Shown here: positions 35,136 through 47,342 of the stretch, in pieces | Position numbering within the stretch: the stretch's first letter is position 1 | How the letters are laid out: every line of letters starts with the position of its first letter | Assembly: GCA_030247885.1 (NCBI GenBank) | Contig: JAPDRO010000002.1 | Coordinates: forward strand, 1,178,001-1,242,000 | Source: Taxawa tesnikishii (nom. ined.) | Lineage: Eukaryota > Ascomycota > Dothideomycetes > Dothideales | Direction: 5' to 3' | Length of the DNA: 64,000 bases | Notes under the pieces: model-generated | The model's input: the letters and a program-made list of their open reading frames with translations, nothing else | Databases searched by the model: none | What the model was told of the DNA's origin: nothing | Made by a program: the position numbers and the translations under genes

Positions 35136-36996
35136 TCAACTCCTCCCCCATCGTCTCCAAAACTTCCAGTCCGCCTCTCCCTGCCTCCCGTATCTGCCTC
35201 CCTTGCTGCCCATCCTCCACCAGTACAGCGGCACACCTGCGACGATGAAGGCAACCACAATCACCGTCTGTATCGGCTGCGCAAAGACCGCACGGCTCAG
35301 CAAGAACAAGCTGACGCAGCAGAAGATGACAGGCGTTGTGATCCAGCACTTGTACGGTCTTTCAAGATCCGGCTCCTTAACCCGGAGGACGATCAAGCCC
35401 AGAACAGTGAAGAAGTAGAAAGTGTATCCTGCCACACCGTAGAACGTTGTGAGTGTACCGAAGTCGCCAACAATGACGTATATCCCGGTCAAAGTGGCGT
35501 TCAGCACCATGGCGAAGATCGGAGTGTAAAACAGACCAGCCTCGTCCGCGATGAGGCGCGTCAACCGAGATGTGCGTGAGGAGCGCATCGGTAAACGGAT
35601 AGCGGTGTCTTGGCTCAACCCCAAACGGCCAAATATAGACGGGATGTATCCTTCCTTCCCCGCTGCGTAAACAAGGCGGCCGGAAGTGAACGTAGTTGCA
35701 TTCAGACTTCCGAAACAGGAACACGAGACTGTGAGCGCAAGGACGAGCGCACCTATAGGCCCGTATGCGACGCGTCCGAACGCAACAGCAACTGTGTTGG
35801 AGGAGTTGATCGTTGCTAAGGGAAGGACGAAAAAGTAGGCGACGTTGGCTAGAAGGTAGGAGAAAACCACCAGAGAGAGGGAGGTATGAATCGTCCGAGG
35901 AAGGTCGCGCTGAGGGTTGATGAACTCTCCGGTGACATAATTAGTCTGCGCACGGTTAGCCAACTGTAAGACATCACTACAACGATGTATAACCAACATT
36001 GTCCCACCCATCATAAGCCCAGAGACCGGCGTATAGCGCCACTGCCCAATTGCTAGGATCTTTCTTTGTCCCATCGAACCAACCCATAGTCTTCCAATCA
36101 TCGCTTGCTTTTCCCGAATAACTCCATCCCGTCGCCGCAACAACGATCCCAGTGATTGCGACGCCAATCAATGCGATGAACTTCAGGAACATGAAAACAT
36201 CCGTGCTCTTTCTACCCAGGTTCGTCGATATGCAATTCAGAGCTGTCACCAGGATGAGCCCCAAGAATGCAACCGCCTTGTTTATCCAGACATTGGATTC
36301 CATAGCGTCGGCCCCAATGAAGGCGCGTACCACATACTCCCCAAAAATGATAGCAATGATGGCCGCTGAGCCAGGCTTCAGGACCGTAACGGCGCACCAG
36401 GTGAACAAGAAACCTGCCCATTCCCCGTAAATTTTGCTCAGGTACACCTGTGGTCCGCCATTGAGCGGGATAGCACCGCCCAGCTCCGCATAGCTCGATG
36501 CCCCTGTCCAAGCCAGCAGACCGGCAATTGTCCAGACAATCAGAGCAGCGCCAGGAGATCCGGCATTGATATTGACTTGCGCAGGCGAAGAGAAGATGCC
36601 AGACCCAATGATCAACCCGGTAACCAAGGACAATCCGTTCAAGTATGTCAGACTCTTGTGCTTCTCCAAGCTCCCTCCGCCAGTGTCGAACGCCGGTGTG
36701 CTAGGTGTGCCTAATGCGGTATATCCTGCCCCAGAGGCAGACAAGGGAAACAGCGCCGGCGCGAAGTCGAATGCAGAAGAGACGGAATACGATCGACGGT
36801 CTGCGAGCGGCCTTCCAGCACGTCCGTTGCCGCTCGGAAGCGCTTCGTCAGAGAAGGAGAGCTTGCGAGAGGATGGAGGACCAGCATCTGAAGACTCAAG
36901 GGAGGTACGGGCACTGTGTGAGGAAGATGCGAGGGAAGCGAGTTCGAGGGAGTCGCGTGGTGGAACCAGGGTTGTGGAGGGTCCTGAACGTGCCAT
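35136..36996 (-). CDS. Amino acid permease, LAT/APC superfamily
   Basis: This is an APC-superfamily amino acid carrier resembling fungal LAT-type (L-type, large neutral or methionine) permeases. Exons 36996-35998 and 35945-35136 give about 602 residues. A Ser-rich cytosolic N-terminus of about 115 residues precedes GLSLVTGLIIGSGIFSSPAQ, the canonical first-span motif, then ASSYAELGGAIPLNGGPQVY, WAYDGWDN-TNYVTGEF (split by the intron) and about 12 membrane spans in all. The C-terminus is Gly/Arg/Trp-rich. ATG 36996 sits in the strong context CACCGCCATGGC. A hydrophilic insert, RSSRTSRLTRLIADEAG, lies in a loop before the last third of the protein. The transported amino acid cannot be read from the sequence. 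The frame is intact. Confidence 0.88.
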
Positions 36997-37898
36997 GGCG
37001 GTGGTAAGGTTTATTTTCAATATGTTCGTATATGTATGCTATCGGTCATTAAACGTAGACATGATATTCATGAAGAGTCGTAACAATTAACTGGATGCGC
37101 GTGGAAGTGACATTGTTAAAGGAAAGTCCAAAAACAAGCGCTCTCGAACCTCCTATTCTCCGCATTTAGCTTGGACTGGGGTTTTAGGGGTTTTGGTTGG
37201 GCCAGTTGCCGTAACTTAATTGAGCAGCAAAGCTTCGCGGCCTCGAAAGGTGATCCAGGCACCGGCTTGATTGTAGGCATCGTGTTGGTAAAGCAATTAA
37301 CAGTGCTGAGGACGCCGCCTTGCGAACGAGAGGATGCTCCGGGATGCGGTGCGGTTTCAAACCGGCAGCTCTTGCATTGACGTACGGCGGGTGGAACCTC
37401 CATCCAGAGGACCTCTCTATTCCTTCGACTGGATACATCAGCAGTGTGAAGAAGCTTGACTCAGACAAGAAGTCAACGAAGTGTGTCCAAGACTGTCTGG
37501 CAACGTCAACACGTGCTTCTTTCAAGTACATCTCCGTCAATTAAATGGAGATCGAGCATGATGCACAAAAACGGGAGATCGACAAGCCACACCTTTTGCA
37601 AATCCTAACTATCCTCAGCCGGACGGCAATCACGCAAGATATGAGATCAATAATGACGGACAGTACCATTGCTTTTGGCACAGACACAGCCAGTGATCGC
37701 TGTCCTTGCATTTCTACCGCGGCAGTGGGGATGTACATACATATGCAGAAGTAGCCTCTCATTATCCTCTATCCTAATCTATCTACCTCGCTGTGCATTG
37801 AACTCAGTCCATCGCCAGACCGCTAGGAACCCACAAGCCCATAAGCAGCTGCAATCCAAGTCAAAACAGCCCTCAACCGACCCAGCCTATCCTCCAAA
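36997..37898. promoter_or_regulatory. Shared upstream region of permease and GPI-protein genes
   Basis: This is a divergent intergenic region of about 0.9 kb. Only chance frames are present. No simple repeat of note. Confidence 0.45.
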
Positions 37899-38312
37899 AT
37901 GCGTTTCTTCACTATTGCCGGTACTCTCGCCGCATCCCTCGCGACTACCGCGACAGCACTGCAGACCCACTCACTTTCTGAGCCTATTCGCGCCGATTCC
38001 GCTGCCGTGACCGCCAGCGCGACCCTCTCCGGCATCAACGGCACTGAAACCTCAACCACCTCTTCTGGCAGCTCGTCCATGATCACCACAACGAGCGCAT
38101 CAGCATCGGGCACCTCATCTGGAAGTGGAACCGGAGCAGCCACAGCCACAGCGACCGCCTCGTCGAGTAGTCCGAGTCCAGGCGACCCGGGCAATGCAAG
38201 TCAGACGGGCGTCAGTAACGCGCAGAATGCGGCCTCGCGGCTAGGGCTGGAAGACAAGATGATGGAGGTGGTGATTGCGGGAGTCGGCGTTGTTGCCGGC
38301 ATTCTGTTGTGA
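37899..38312 (+). CDS. Small Ser/Thr-rich surface protein, probable GPI anchor
   Basis: A single-exon gene for 137 residues. It has a signal peptide (MRFFTIAGTLAASLATTATA), a Ser/Thr/Ala/Gly-rich middle suited to O-glycosylation, and a hydrophobic C-terminal end (VVIAGVGVVAGILL) after a charged and small-residue stretch (RLGLEDKMME). This layout is what GPI-anchored fungal wall or membrane proteins show. One N-glycosylation sequon (NGTE) and a second (NASQ) are visible. There are no cysteines in the mature part. The function is unknown; such proteins evolve too fast to name from sequence alone. Confidence 0.75.
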   Translation: MRFFTIAGTLAASLATTATALQTHSLSEPIRADSAAVTASATLSGINGTETSTTSSGSSSMITTTSASASGTSSGSGTGAATATATASSSSPSPGDPGNASQTGVSNAQNAASRLGLEDKMMEVVIAGVGVVAGILL

Positions 38313-38449
38313 GGAGTGGAGTGATACCCTTTGATGATCGGTGGAGGAAACAGGGGTTATTGCGGGTATATGTAGTACAGCTGGTGGTGACTGGTCCTGA
38401 ATGAATTATGCAATAGCGAAAGCACCCGATCGTGCCCGTTCCGTGGAGC

Positions 38450-39679
38450 TTAGTTCGTCTGGCTCTCCTTCACCCATTGAAGCGCTTCACCCCTCGAGGC
38501 TACCACAGATCGCCCATTCCCTCTTCCACGTACAAGAACACTGTCGTCGGTGCCATTGTTGGCCACATTTTCGCTCCACCCCTCTTCGCTCGTGGTCGGA
38601 TCATCGCGCCAGATCTCCGTGCGCTCCCATATGCCTTCTTTCTGCACCATCGACGCTACGCGCTGCGCCTGCTCCAAGTCCGCGACTTCGAACAGTACAA
38701 GCTTGGCATCCACTGCCTTCGCGATAGTGAGCAGACGAGGATAAAAGACGTCCCCAGGGTCAATAGGCGATGATATGGGCTGTGGCGAGGGTACAAGAGC
38801 AAGCTTAGGTTCAAAGTTTCGTACAGAGCGTGAAGTGGTGCGGTTAAAAGCTTGCGGAGAGATGTAGGGTGGGTTTGATATGAGAATGTCCCACTGCGGA
38901 TGTCGGCCGTGGTCCTGCTTCTTCAGCACTTCCATTAGTGATGGGGCCTGGGTGTCCGTAGGCGGAGCACTATCGTCAGAGAGTATATCAGCTCGCAAGA
39001 AGGTTGTTTTCTCCAGAGACTGCTCTCCGGCGATTGAGAGCGCAGTGTAAGGTAGGCCAAGCTGTTTCTGCAAGTTTTGTCTAGCAAGCGTGATAGCTTG
39101 CGGCGAGACATCGACACCCAGTAGCTCAAGACGTGTGTCTGCGTTCCGCTTGAGGTAAAAGTCGGAGTGAAAATGCAAGGGAATACATCCTGTACCAGTA
39201 CAAAGATCTAATATCCGAAGCTTGGACGGAAGGGTATCTTTTCCGTGACGTAGTCTTTCCGCAAGATACGATACAGAAGCTGCGGTCTCCTGTCTGCAGC
39301 TACGCAGTCAGCTTCGTCTTGAGGGGGCTTGAATGACAGACTGGCATAGACTGCGAGTAAGAAACGGAATCACGATCCTACCTTGGAATAAGTACCCCTG
39401 GTTTGCAAATAATTTCCAGATCACCAAAGAATTCAGTACCGAGCAGGTACTGGAGAGGTCTTCCGTGAGCTCTTCCGACACAAAGGCTTTTCAATCTCTG
39501 CCTCCATCCTCCTCCTTTATCACGCCTAGCTGGGTGGCTGGCGAGGTCGATGGCATGGTCTTTGAGCCATCTGAGTTCGTTACGTGCCGAGGCTATGTCT
39601 CTGGTCGCCTGAAGCAACAAAGGTAACAACGGATGATAAGACCGAGCTTGTTGAACCAGGCGGGAGGTAACCTGGGCAT
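38450..39679 (-). CDS. MTQ1: Release-factor glutamine N5-methyltransferase (HemK/MTQ1)
   Basis: This is a class I SAM-dependent methyltransferase that modifies the Gln of the GGQ motif in a mitochondrial release factor, by homology to yeast Mtq1. Exons are 39679-39382 and 39293-38450. The N-terminal helical domain (SARNELRWLKDHA, GRPLQYLLGTEFFG) leads to PGVLIPRQET, the SAM loop ILDLCTGTGCIPLHF and the catalytic NPPY (SNPPYISPQAF). The intron restores PR-QETAASVSYL. Near 39648 the frame changes (PPAWFNKARSYHPLLP); one base of an AA pair appears to be missing. A clear mitochondrial presequence is not visible at ATG 39679, so it may start further upstream. Confidence 0.88.
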
Positions 39680-40730
39680 GTGTCCGTATATCGTAGAAAG
39701 GGATTGTTTGAGAACACTCGCATATCGGCACGAGTTTCCAATCAAGCCGAATCGTGAACCCGAGTCATCCTCCTTTCCATCTCCACAATCTCCCTTCTCT
39801 ACCGAAGCCGAAACTGTGCCTTGGGAAAGGTCCAATCTTCTACTTGCCGTTCTCTTCCGCCGACTCTCACTCTCGTGTTTCCGAATATGAAGCACTGGAT
39901 CTATTCATCGGCATCGACAAATGGTGAGAGGGTTGGTTGCACCAAGGGAGCTCAAATTATCATCCGGCGCATGCCGATTCGTACGAGTACCGCACGATCG
40001 AGCCGTGATGCCGCATGACGACGTTGCATACGGACTTCATCTAATCTAGCATGGGGAGCGTTGAAAGGTCCGGGCCGCTTGACGTGCTCGCCGACTTGAC
40101 CTCATGTTCTCGATGCTTACCGCTCTGAAGCTGCACACTGCTTGCTGTACGACCCTGCAGCTTACTTTTGCGGACTTCATACTGATGCGTAACTACGACA
40201 ACCACCTGCTAGATGCAGCTCTTCATGACGCCGCTTGCCATCGATCGACAGGACAGCATTTTCCCGCTTCGCCGCCTCTGATTGCGTGGATAGTTGCCCT
40301 GGCCAAACTACGGATGCTCGGACGAGCTACTGCCATGAACGTGTCAAGCTGCGTAACCGACTCCACGGCTCCATCTCTTAGCTTGAGCACAGTTGCATGC
40401 ATAAGCAATATCCACCTTCTGGAAAATGGCTCGGATCTTCTATGCGATGAAACTTCAGAAGATTGTTCTTTGGGCCCTGGAGTGCTTTCCGTTCGTCAAA
40501 CCGCCATCTTGACACCAATGACGAAGGTAAGGTATTTCGTCAGGGTAAGTATATATCTCCTATCCTGCCTACTGGAGACGTGTCTTCATCTTATTAGTTT
40601 TCTTCCATTTACTAGGTACCCGATCATAATCATCATACAACACGCCTTCTCCCATACCGAGTCTGGCAACCCTTGCATCAACCTCTCACGTCTATACTTC
40701 ATCATATGCAGAACATCTGAAATCATCAAA
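39680..40730. promoter_or_regulatory. Shared upstream region of MTQ1 and the NRPS-like gene
   Basis: This is a divergent region of about 1 kb. From 40104 the DNA is open in frame with the NRPS-like gene, but the translation has no family character. A good intron-like segment (GTAAGT at 40545 to TTTACTAG near 40616) lies in it, so it is probably a spliced 5' untranslated leader. Confidence 0.45.
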
Positions 40731-43700
40731 ATGTCCGCATCTTCAGAACAGCAAATCCGTGTCTTGCCCCAAGTTGTCGACGAAGTTGCAGCAAGCCGCC
40801 CCGATACCACGTGGGTGCACTACCCGCGATCAAACGACGTGAAGGATGGTTACCGGGATATCACTTTTAAGGAGCTGCAGCAGGCAACCGATCGAATGGC
40901 ACACTGGATCGAACGGAATGTTGGAACCAGCACTACTCGGGAAACCTTCGCATACATGGGCGTGAACGACATCCGCTACATTTTCACGATTCTAGCGGCT
41001 ACCAAGACGGGGTACAAGGTTCTCCTGCCATCTGTACGCAACAGTGAGGAGGCCCAAAGATCGCTGCTGCGAAACACCAAGTGCACCACCTTTCTCCACA
41101 GCGCTGAGACGAAAGCCCAGGTGAAAGCATTTGATGATCCTGAGCTGTCTCTAAAGTCTTTCGAGATCCCTACGCTGAACGAGCTGCTGGACCAAGATGC
41201 AACTTCGGAATCTTACAAAGGCAAGATCAGCCACGACCCCAATGAGATTATGATCATCATCCATACTTCGGGCTCTACAGGCCTGCCAAAGCCGATCCCT
41301 CTGCGCAACGGTTATTTGGCGACTGTTTACGGACTTCGGGATATTCAAGTTGAGGGACGAACAACGGTCTCCAATGTCATCTTCAATGATCAGCCTCTGT
41401 ATTGCAGGTAAGCCTGTTACCATCTGGGAGTTCTTCGCCATGCTACTGATACACAATTACAGCTTGCCGTGGTTCCACGCCATGGGTCTGTTCATGATGT
41501 TGCGATCCATCTACTCCCAAGGCATGCTGGTGTTGCCACCTATTGGCCGCACACCAAATGCAGATTCCACTCTTGACATGATCAAGACTACGAAGCCTTA
41601 TTCGGCGTTCTTCCCTCCCTCTCTCCTTGAGGACATGGTTGATATCGAAGGCGGCCTGGATACTCTCAAGACCTTGAAGTTCATCGCTTTTGCTGGAGCC
41701 CCACTGTCGGAGGAGGTTGGAGACAGGATAGCGAAGGTTGCTACCATTCAAACACTTATTGGCTCGACAGAATGCGGCATTATTGACAGTTTTGTTGCGG
41801 AAAACCGTAAGGACTGGAACTATTTCGAGTGGGCTCCGCACACTGGCGCCTCCATGGAGCCTGCAGGTGAGGGTCTCTTCGAGCTGGTGTTGAAGAAGCA
41901 GAACAACGGTCTCCAGGGTGCTTTCTTCAGCTTTCCAGAACTGAACGAATGGCACACCAAGGATCTATACGGGGAACACCCGGAGAAGAAAGGCTTGTGG
42001 CACTACAGAGGCCGCAACGACGATGTTATCGTCCTCAGCAACGGCGAAAAGTTTGGACCAGTGGACTTCGAAAAATACCTCGAAGGTCACCCTTCCGTTC
42101 GCGGCGCCCTTGTCGTGGGACAGGGCCGCTTCCAGGCTGGTCTGCTGCTCGAGATTGACACTGCACGGGCGAAGCATGGACAAGATGCAAACGCATTCCT
42201 GGAAGATATTTGGCCAGTGGTGGGAAAGGCTAATGAGCATGTCGCCGCTCATGGCAGAGTCTGGAAGTCCAAGATTGCCATCGTGCCCAATTTCGAAAGA
42301 GCACCGAAAGGTAGCATAATGCGTAGGAAGTCCAACATCCGTTTCGCCCGGGAAATTGATGCTCTTTATTCCAACGAAGGTTTTGCTGATCAACTTGGAA
42401 AGCTCGAGGCCGGGGCGGATCTTCCAGCTGTCAAGGATTTCCTGAGGAAGGCGTTCCCTCTCACGCTTCCCAAGGTACCTCAGGATGTTGCGGAAGATGC
42501 GGATGTCTTCGGGTATGGCGTGGATTCGTTGCAGGTGCTCGGGCTTGCTTCGGCTCTGAACCACGCCATTCAGAAAGAGGGTGCCCATGGGAATGCAATC
42601 TCCGGAAGAACCATCTACTCGCATCCAAACATGAAGAGCCTTGCGACAACAATTCACAATATCCTTTCCGGCAGTGCAGACCACCGGTCGACAAGATCGC
42701 GTCAACAGAACATGGCAGATATGGTCACGAAATACACCAGGGCGTTACCCACGCCTCTTTCTCAGGAACGTGTATCAAGACAAGAGAAGCATGCCGTGAT
42801 CCTTACTGGGAGCACGGGATCCCTTGGCAACTACATCCTTGAAATCCTCATATCCGATCCTCGCATCTCTAAGGTCTATTGTCTCAACCGTTCTGGTGAT
42901 GCAGAGTCACGCCAAAAGAAAAGCTTCCAGGCACGAGATACCAACCCCGACTTTAGGAAGGTCGAGTTCCTGCAATCATCGTTCGGTAAAGAAAAGTTTG
43001 GTTTGCCAGCGGAGAAATACACGGAGCTGCAACGCTCCGTTTCTATCGTGATCCACAACGCCTGGGCAGTCGACTTCAACATGGGCCTAGAGTCCTTCGA
43101 AGATGTCCACGTTGCTGGCACTCGCCGCTGCATTGATTTCAGCGCTTCCAGCCAATATCACCCGCATATCTTCTTCGTCTCCTCCATTGCCAGTGTCGGA
43201 AACTGGCTTGCTGGTGGTCACTCCGGCTTTGTTCCTGAGAGGTACATCGAGGATAACTCCGTACCGTTACCTCAAGGGTACGGTGAATCCAAGCATGTCG
43301 CCGGCCGTATCCTTGCCGCAGCAGCTCAGCGCTCGGGTGTCCCTGCCACAATCATCCGTGCCGGTCAGCTTGCAGGACCAGAAGCCGAGAAGGGTTTGTG
43401 GAACAAGCAGGAGTGGCTGCCAAGCATCATCGCCTCATCCAAGGCCGTTGGCAAGATACCACGCACGCTTGGCAACCAGGACACAGTCGACTGGGTACCA
43501 ACTGATACCGCAGCGCAGGTGCTAGTTGATCTCGTCTTCAGCCGTCTACGCACACAGACGACGAACCCGCTTGATGCATTCCACCTCGTCAATCCCCAGG
43601 TCGTCAGCTGGAGCGAGCTCGTACCGGCTATCCGGGACTTCTACCACCAGTCCGGGACCGAGATCGAGGTTGTGGAGTTCCAGAATTGGCTTGAGACTCT

Positions 43701-43902
43701 AAAGAAGCTTCCTATGACCCAGGAACAAGTACAGAAAGTGCCTGGACTCAAGCTCCTCGACTTCTACGAGGGCATGGCGGCGCCGGCGGGGTTGCCACGT
43801 CTAGCTACCGATCATACAGCGGACTCGAGTGCCACGTTGAAGAAGCTGGGGCCGGTAAGTCGTGATTTGATGGTGAACTGGCTGAAGCAGTGGGGCTTTT
43901 AG
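40731..43902 (+). CDS. NRPS-like carboxylic acid reductase (A-T-R)
   Basis: This is a stand-alone adenylation-thiolation-reductase enzyme of the NRPS-like type. Such enzymes activate an aryl or alkyl carboxylic acid as the AMP ester, load it on a phosphopantetheine arm, and release it as an aldehyde or alcohol with NADPH. Exons 40731-41407 and 41463-43902 give 1038 residues with no break. The A domain has the core motif HTSGSTGLPKP (about residue 180) and GSTECG, then HYRGRNDDVIVLSNGEK. The carrier domain is DVFGYGVDSLQVLGL, with the Ser that takes the arm. The reductase domain has LTGSTGSLGNYIL (NADPH loop), SSIASVG and the catalytic YGESK. No condensation domain is present. The substrate is unknown; neighbours are housekeeping genes, so there is no obvious cluster. 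Confidence 0.93.
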
Positions 43903-45142
43903 ATGTGCTATCATGGATGTATGAAAGACGTCCAGGTTTGCTTGGAATTCCTTGGTCGTATCTGGTGGCCGGTATGTTGGCTTTACGGCTTTCGGTATGG
44001 ACGGGTAAAAGCTCTCTTTGTACTATTGTGTACTCTCTCTGGATAACATGACATAGACGGAGACACTGTTTGTTCTGAGAGCTCTAGGCTTTCATGGTGC
44101 CTAGTCGAAAGCCTTTTGTCTGGTTGTGCGAAATTAGAAGAAATGACTGCGAGCAAACTCATGCTTGTAATCCTACTCCCTATATTTGGGTAGTTGACTG
44201 CTCTCCTGAATTAACACTCACCGAAGTCGAATGCGACAAGAGCCTGACTCTCCCGTGCACCGTAACTCTGTACGGGCCGTCCATAGACCATCAGTGCAGC
44301 TTTGTCCAAGCACATTACGCGATGTCGATCTGCAGCGAGCGACACAGACGACATGCGAACTCAGATCCTAGGCGAGCACTTCTCTATCTCCTGCTCAGAT
44401 CCAGTCTTGCTTGACAACCCATCTCTCATATCTCGCAAGACTAACCCCTTCAGCAAATGCACCAATTCTTTCTCCTACCTACTTCAACGATTTGACAATA
44501 GGTCTCGACCTTGTTATCCTCACCGTACCTGGACCTCACAGCCAAGAGAACGCCTGCGCGGCAATTTTCAGAGGCGTTCCGCAAGGCGATGGCCGCTTCC
44601 TGTTGAGAAGTCGGACTTACCGAGGCACACATCGACATTATTGACTCAAGACCGGCCTGTGGGATCTGATCTCGATGAATGGTATGCTCTCGTGAGACTG
44701 TGTAGGGAACCATGTCAAAGAACCCGAGCAGGCGATCGGAGATCCGAGGAGCTCGGCGATGTGGGAGAAGAAGGACATGGGGTGCTGGTGACCCTGTTGC
44801 AAGGATGAGTCCTCGGGGAGAAGGACACCGTGTCCAAAAACGAGAATGATCTTGCAAATTGATTCCTAACTTACTAGCCCTACAGTATCGTGGAGTGGCA
44901 GTCAAGCAGCCCGTTGCCTGCCAGAAATGCAGTAAGGTTGTCCTTTTTCTAGACTCTCGATTTCGTGAATATCGTTCTCATGGTGTAGCGCTCTCATAAA
45001 CCAGTTATAGGAGGCTGGTCACGGTGTCTTTGCGCTCGTTGTGGAAGAAAGCCAGGAGAGAACGTCCGTGCCATTCATCCATTTGATCTGGTACGATCGA
45101 TTGGCATCACAACTAAAGCAACATAACTCCTGTTTATACACA
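43903..45142. other. Gap between convergent NRPS-like and DUF2985 genes
   Basis: This is about 1.2 kb of 3' flanking DNA. Several short frames overlap here on both strands, but none shows protein-family character. Confidence 0.45.
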
Positions 45143-46850
45143 TTACCCGCTTTCATCAGAGACCTTGACACCGGGTTGTTTTCTCGAGCTCTCATGGCTG
45201 CGCCTCTGCTGTCTCTTCATCTCGATGCCAGCTTCGATGTCTTCTATGCGTTGCTCTGTCTTGACAGGCACACCTTCGACCTTCTTGACCGCTTTGCCCT
45301 CGACGAACATCATGATGCCGCCAACGCCTGCAATGATGCATGCAAGCGCGATGAATAGGCCAGTGCTCCAGGATGGACGATTGTACCTAGGAAGGTCAGT
45401 ACGAGCTATCAGTGATCAGGCAAGGTGAAGGTATCGGACAAACCTGTTCATGCCCCACATGAAACCGCACAGGCATGCCTGCAAGAAGGTGTTCCAAACG
45501 TTGCACCAGACCACGAAGTCCATCTTCCAGACTGCCGTGGGTGACGCTCGCACTCCGGTGAGGGGGTCGTCCGGTTTCTTGCTGAGCGGCAGTGGTAACC
45601 TCTCGTCATCTTCCTGTGCAATATCACTTCCGCTGCCGCTGCTAGTTGCTGTGGGCGAGGCGTTCGCGCTCGCTTTGCCATTCGAACGCCTGCCAAGAAC
45701 CTGTGCCTCGTACGCGGACGGAGTGATTTCGTCCAGAGTATCACTGCCCGGCAACCTGAACCAGCCCTTGTGAATACCCGCCAACCGCCTCAGTCCGATC
45801 ATCTTCTCCTTCCTACCCTCCTTCTGCTCGCTGCACAGCCTGAACTTCAGCAACCAGTAGAGATCCCTAAATCGCCAGGGGATAAGTCCGAAACCTGTGA
45901 CGCAAAACAGCGCATTTAGGATTTGTGAATCAATCTCGAGCCATTTCCGGCGCGGGCTTTCGATATCGTTGCATCCATCGTAGTGATTTGCCGCTGTATC
46001 CTGCGAACACATGGCGGGGCGGCGCCACACAGTAAAAGAAAGAGCATACCGCCCCAAGCGACGACATTGAGGCCATAGAGTGTGATGAGAAAGCCTGCAG
46101 GGGTGAGGAACCACTTCCAGAACGCCTTGAGTCCGATTACAGTCGCTTCTTTCCAGGGTTTCTTCGGTGGAGGAATGTAACCGTTCGGAAACTCGCTGCT
46201 GCCGCGGAAACTGCGTGGTGTTTGTTTTGTGCTAGTCGTGGGCTGTTTGCGCGGTTGAGAAAAGGGATCCACTGATTCAATCATATTATCTGGAGCCATA
46301 TCCACTGTGCTTATCCCAGAATTGGGCACCAGCCCCATCTCTTGGGCTGTGACGTCGGGGAAGGGTTCCACTCGATCATGTAGCAGCTTGTCATATTCAC
46401 GATCCTGCTCTTGTGACAGCCGGCTCGGTTCTTCCGTCAAGGCAGGAAATAGTCCCGTCAAGCCCTGGCCTCCCTCCCCTCGCACCTCATTCTCCTCGAC
46501 CCCACCGGAACTCGTGCCCCCACTGCTGCCCTTCTTGATGACCCGAGACTTCCCCCAACACTCGTCCTCCTTTTTCCCCCGTCAGCACTTCCCTCCCCGC
46601 TAGCACTACTCCGCCGTCTCTCCACCTGCGCCGCCTCGGCCCAGCCTCCATGTCCGAATGATCCTCGCCTGATTTCGCTGATTGTAGGTGCTTTTGAGGT
46701 CGCGTTAGCGGTCGCTGCCCACATGCCCGGCGGAGGGTCCACTTCCATGAGGCGCATTGAGGCGGAGCGTATACTGCGAGAAGCGCTCTGAAGAGAAGTA
46801 CCCGTGTTGGTACGGGTGCGATTTGGGGTAGTAGGGTTGTCGGAGACCAT
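45143..46850 (-). CDS. Fungal multi-span membrane protein, DUF2985-like
   Basis: This is a fungal membrane protein that I place in the DUF2985 group; its function is unknown. Exons are 46850-45444 and 45386-45143. A Ser/Arg-rich cytosolic N-terminus of about 200 residues leads to PPPKKPWKEATVIGLKAFW and the first span GFLITLYGLNVVAWGGMLFL. Next are NDIESPRRKWLEIDSQILNA, LFCVTGFGLIPWRFRDLYWL, WCNVWNTFLQACLCGFMWGMNR, and a last span after the intron (GLFIALACIIAGVGGIMMF). It ends in a charged tail. Two one-base losses fit 46576-46580 (C run on +, in GGKKEDECWGKSR) and 46016-46019 (G run on +, in GAAPAMCSQDTAA). Both junctions read smoothly once allowed for. Confidence 0.82.
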
Positions 46851-47342
46851 TTTTGCGGTAGTTCGAGAGTATATGCTACAGGGAGTGCGCTTAGATGCGT
46901 TGTTGGTCTCCTCTTGTCCAGAAGATCAAGTACCCGGTTTTGGGGTAGTCGCGAAGGAGATGAACGCCCGCAAGGTCAGGGTATCGTAACAAATCAACAA
47001 CACCGAACACGATAAAGTACCAACAACAACAACGGGCATAAGAACAAGTTGAAGCAAAGAAGGAGGAGGCGGAGGCGCAGATTAACGACGCATAATTGGG
47101 GGCTGAGTAGAAGTATGGTATACGGCGGATACGGCGATCGAGGGAGGGCCGGACAGCCTGAACAGGGATAGGGACAATAGCGCCTACTTTAACTCATCCG
47201 GGGACGGCCGCCAAGCCACCAGGGTCCGCAAACAAATGCAGGAGATGGATCTTCTTCGCATGTGACAAAGCATGAATCAGCAACAGCCCATTATCATCTC
47301 CATTGAACAGCGCATCCACCACTGCTTTACAAGACCAGAATC
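46851..47342. promoter_or_regulatory. Shared upstream region of DUF2985 gene and SEN15
   Basis: This is a divergent region of about 0.5 kb. A CAACAACAACAAC-like tract lies at 47020-47033. No other feature. Confidence 0.4.

Noticed and set aside
37184-37540. 118-residue frame on the minus strand upstream of the permease
   Set aside because: No domain or signal, and its codon pattern is not coding-like; probably a chance frame.
10358-43902. A secondary-metabolite cluster linking the hydrolase, regulator and A-T-R reductase
   Set aside because: The three genes are spread over 33 kb and separated by housekeeping genes such as RPL9, APA2 and HUS1.
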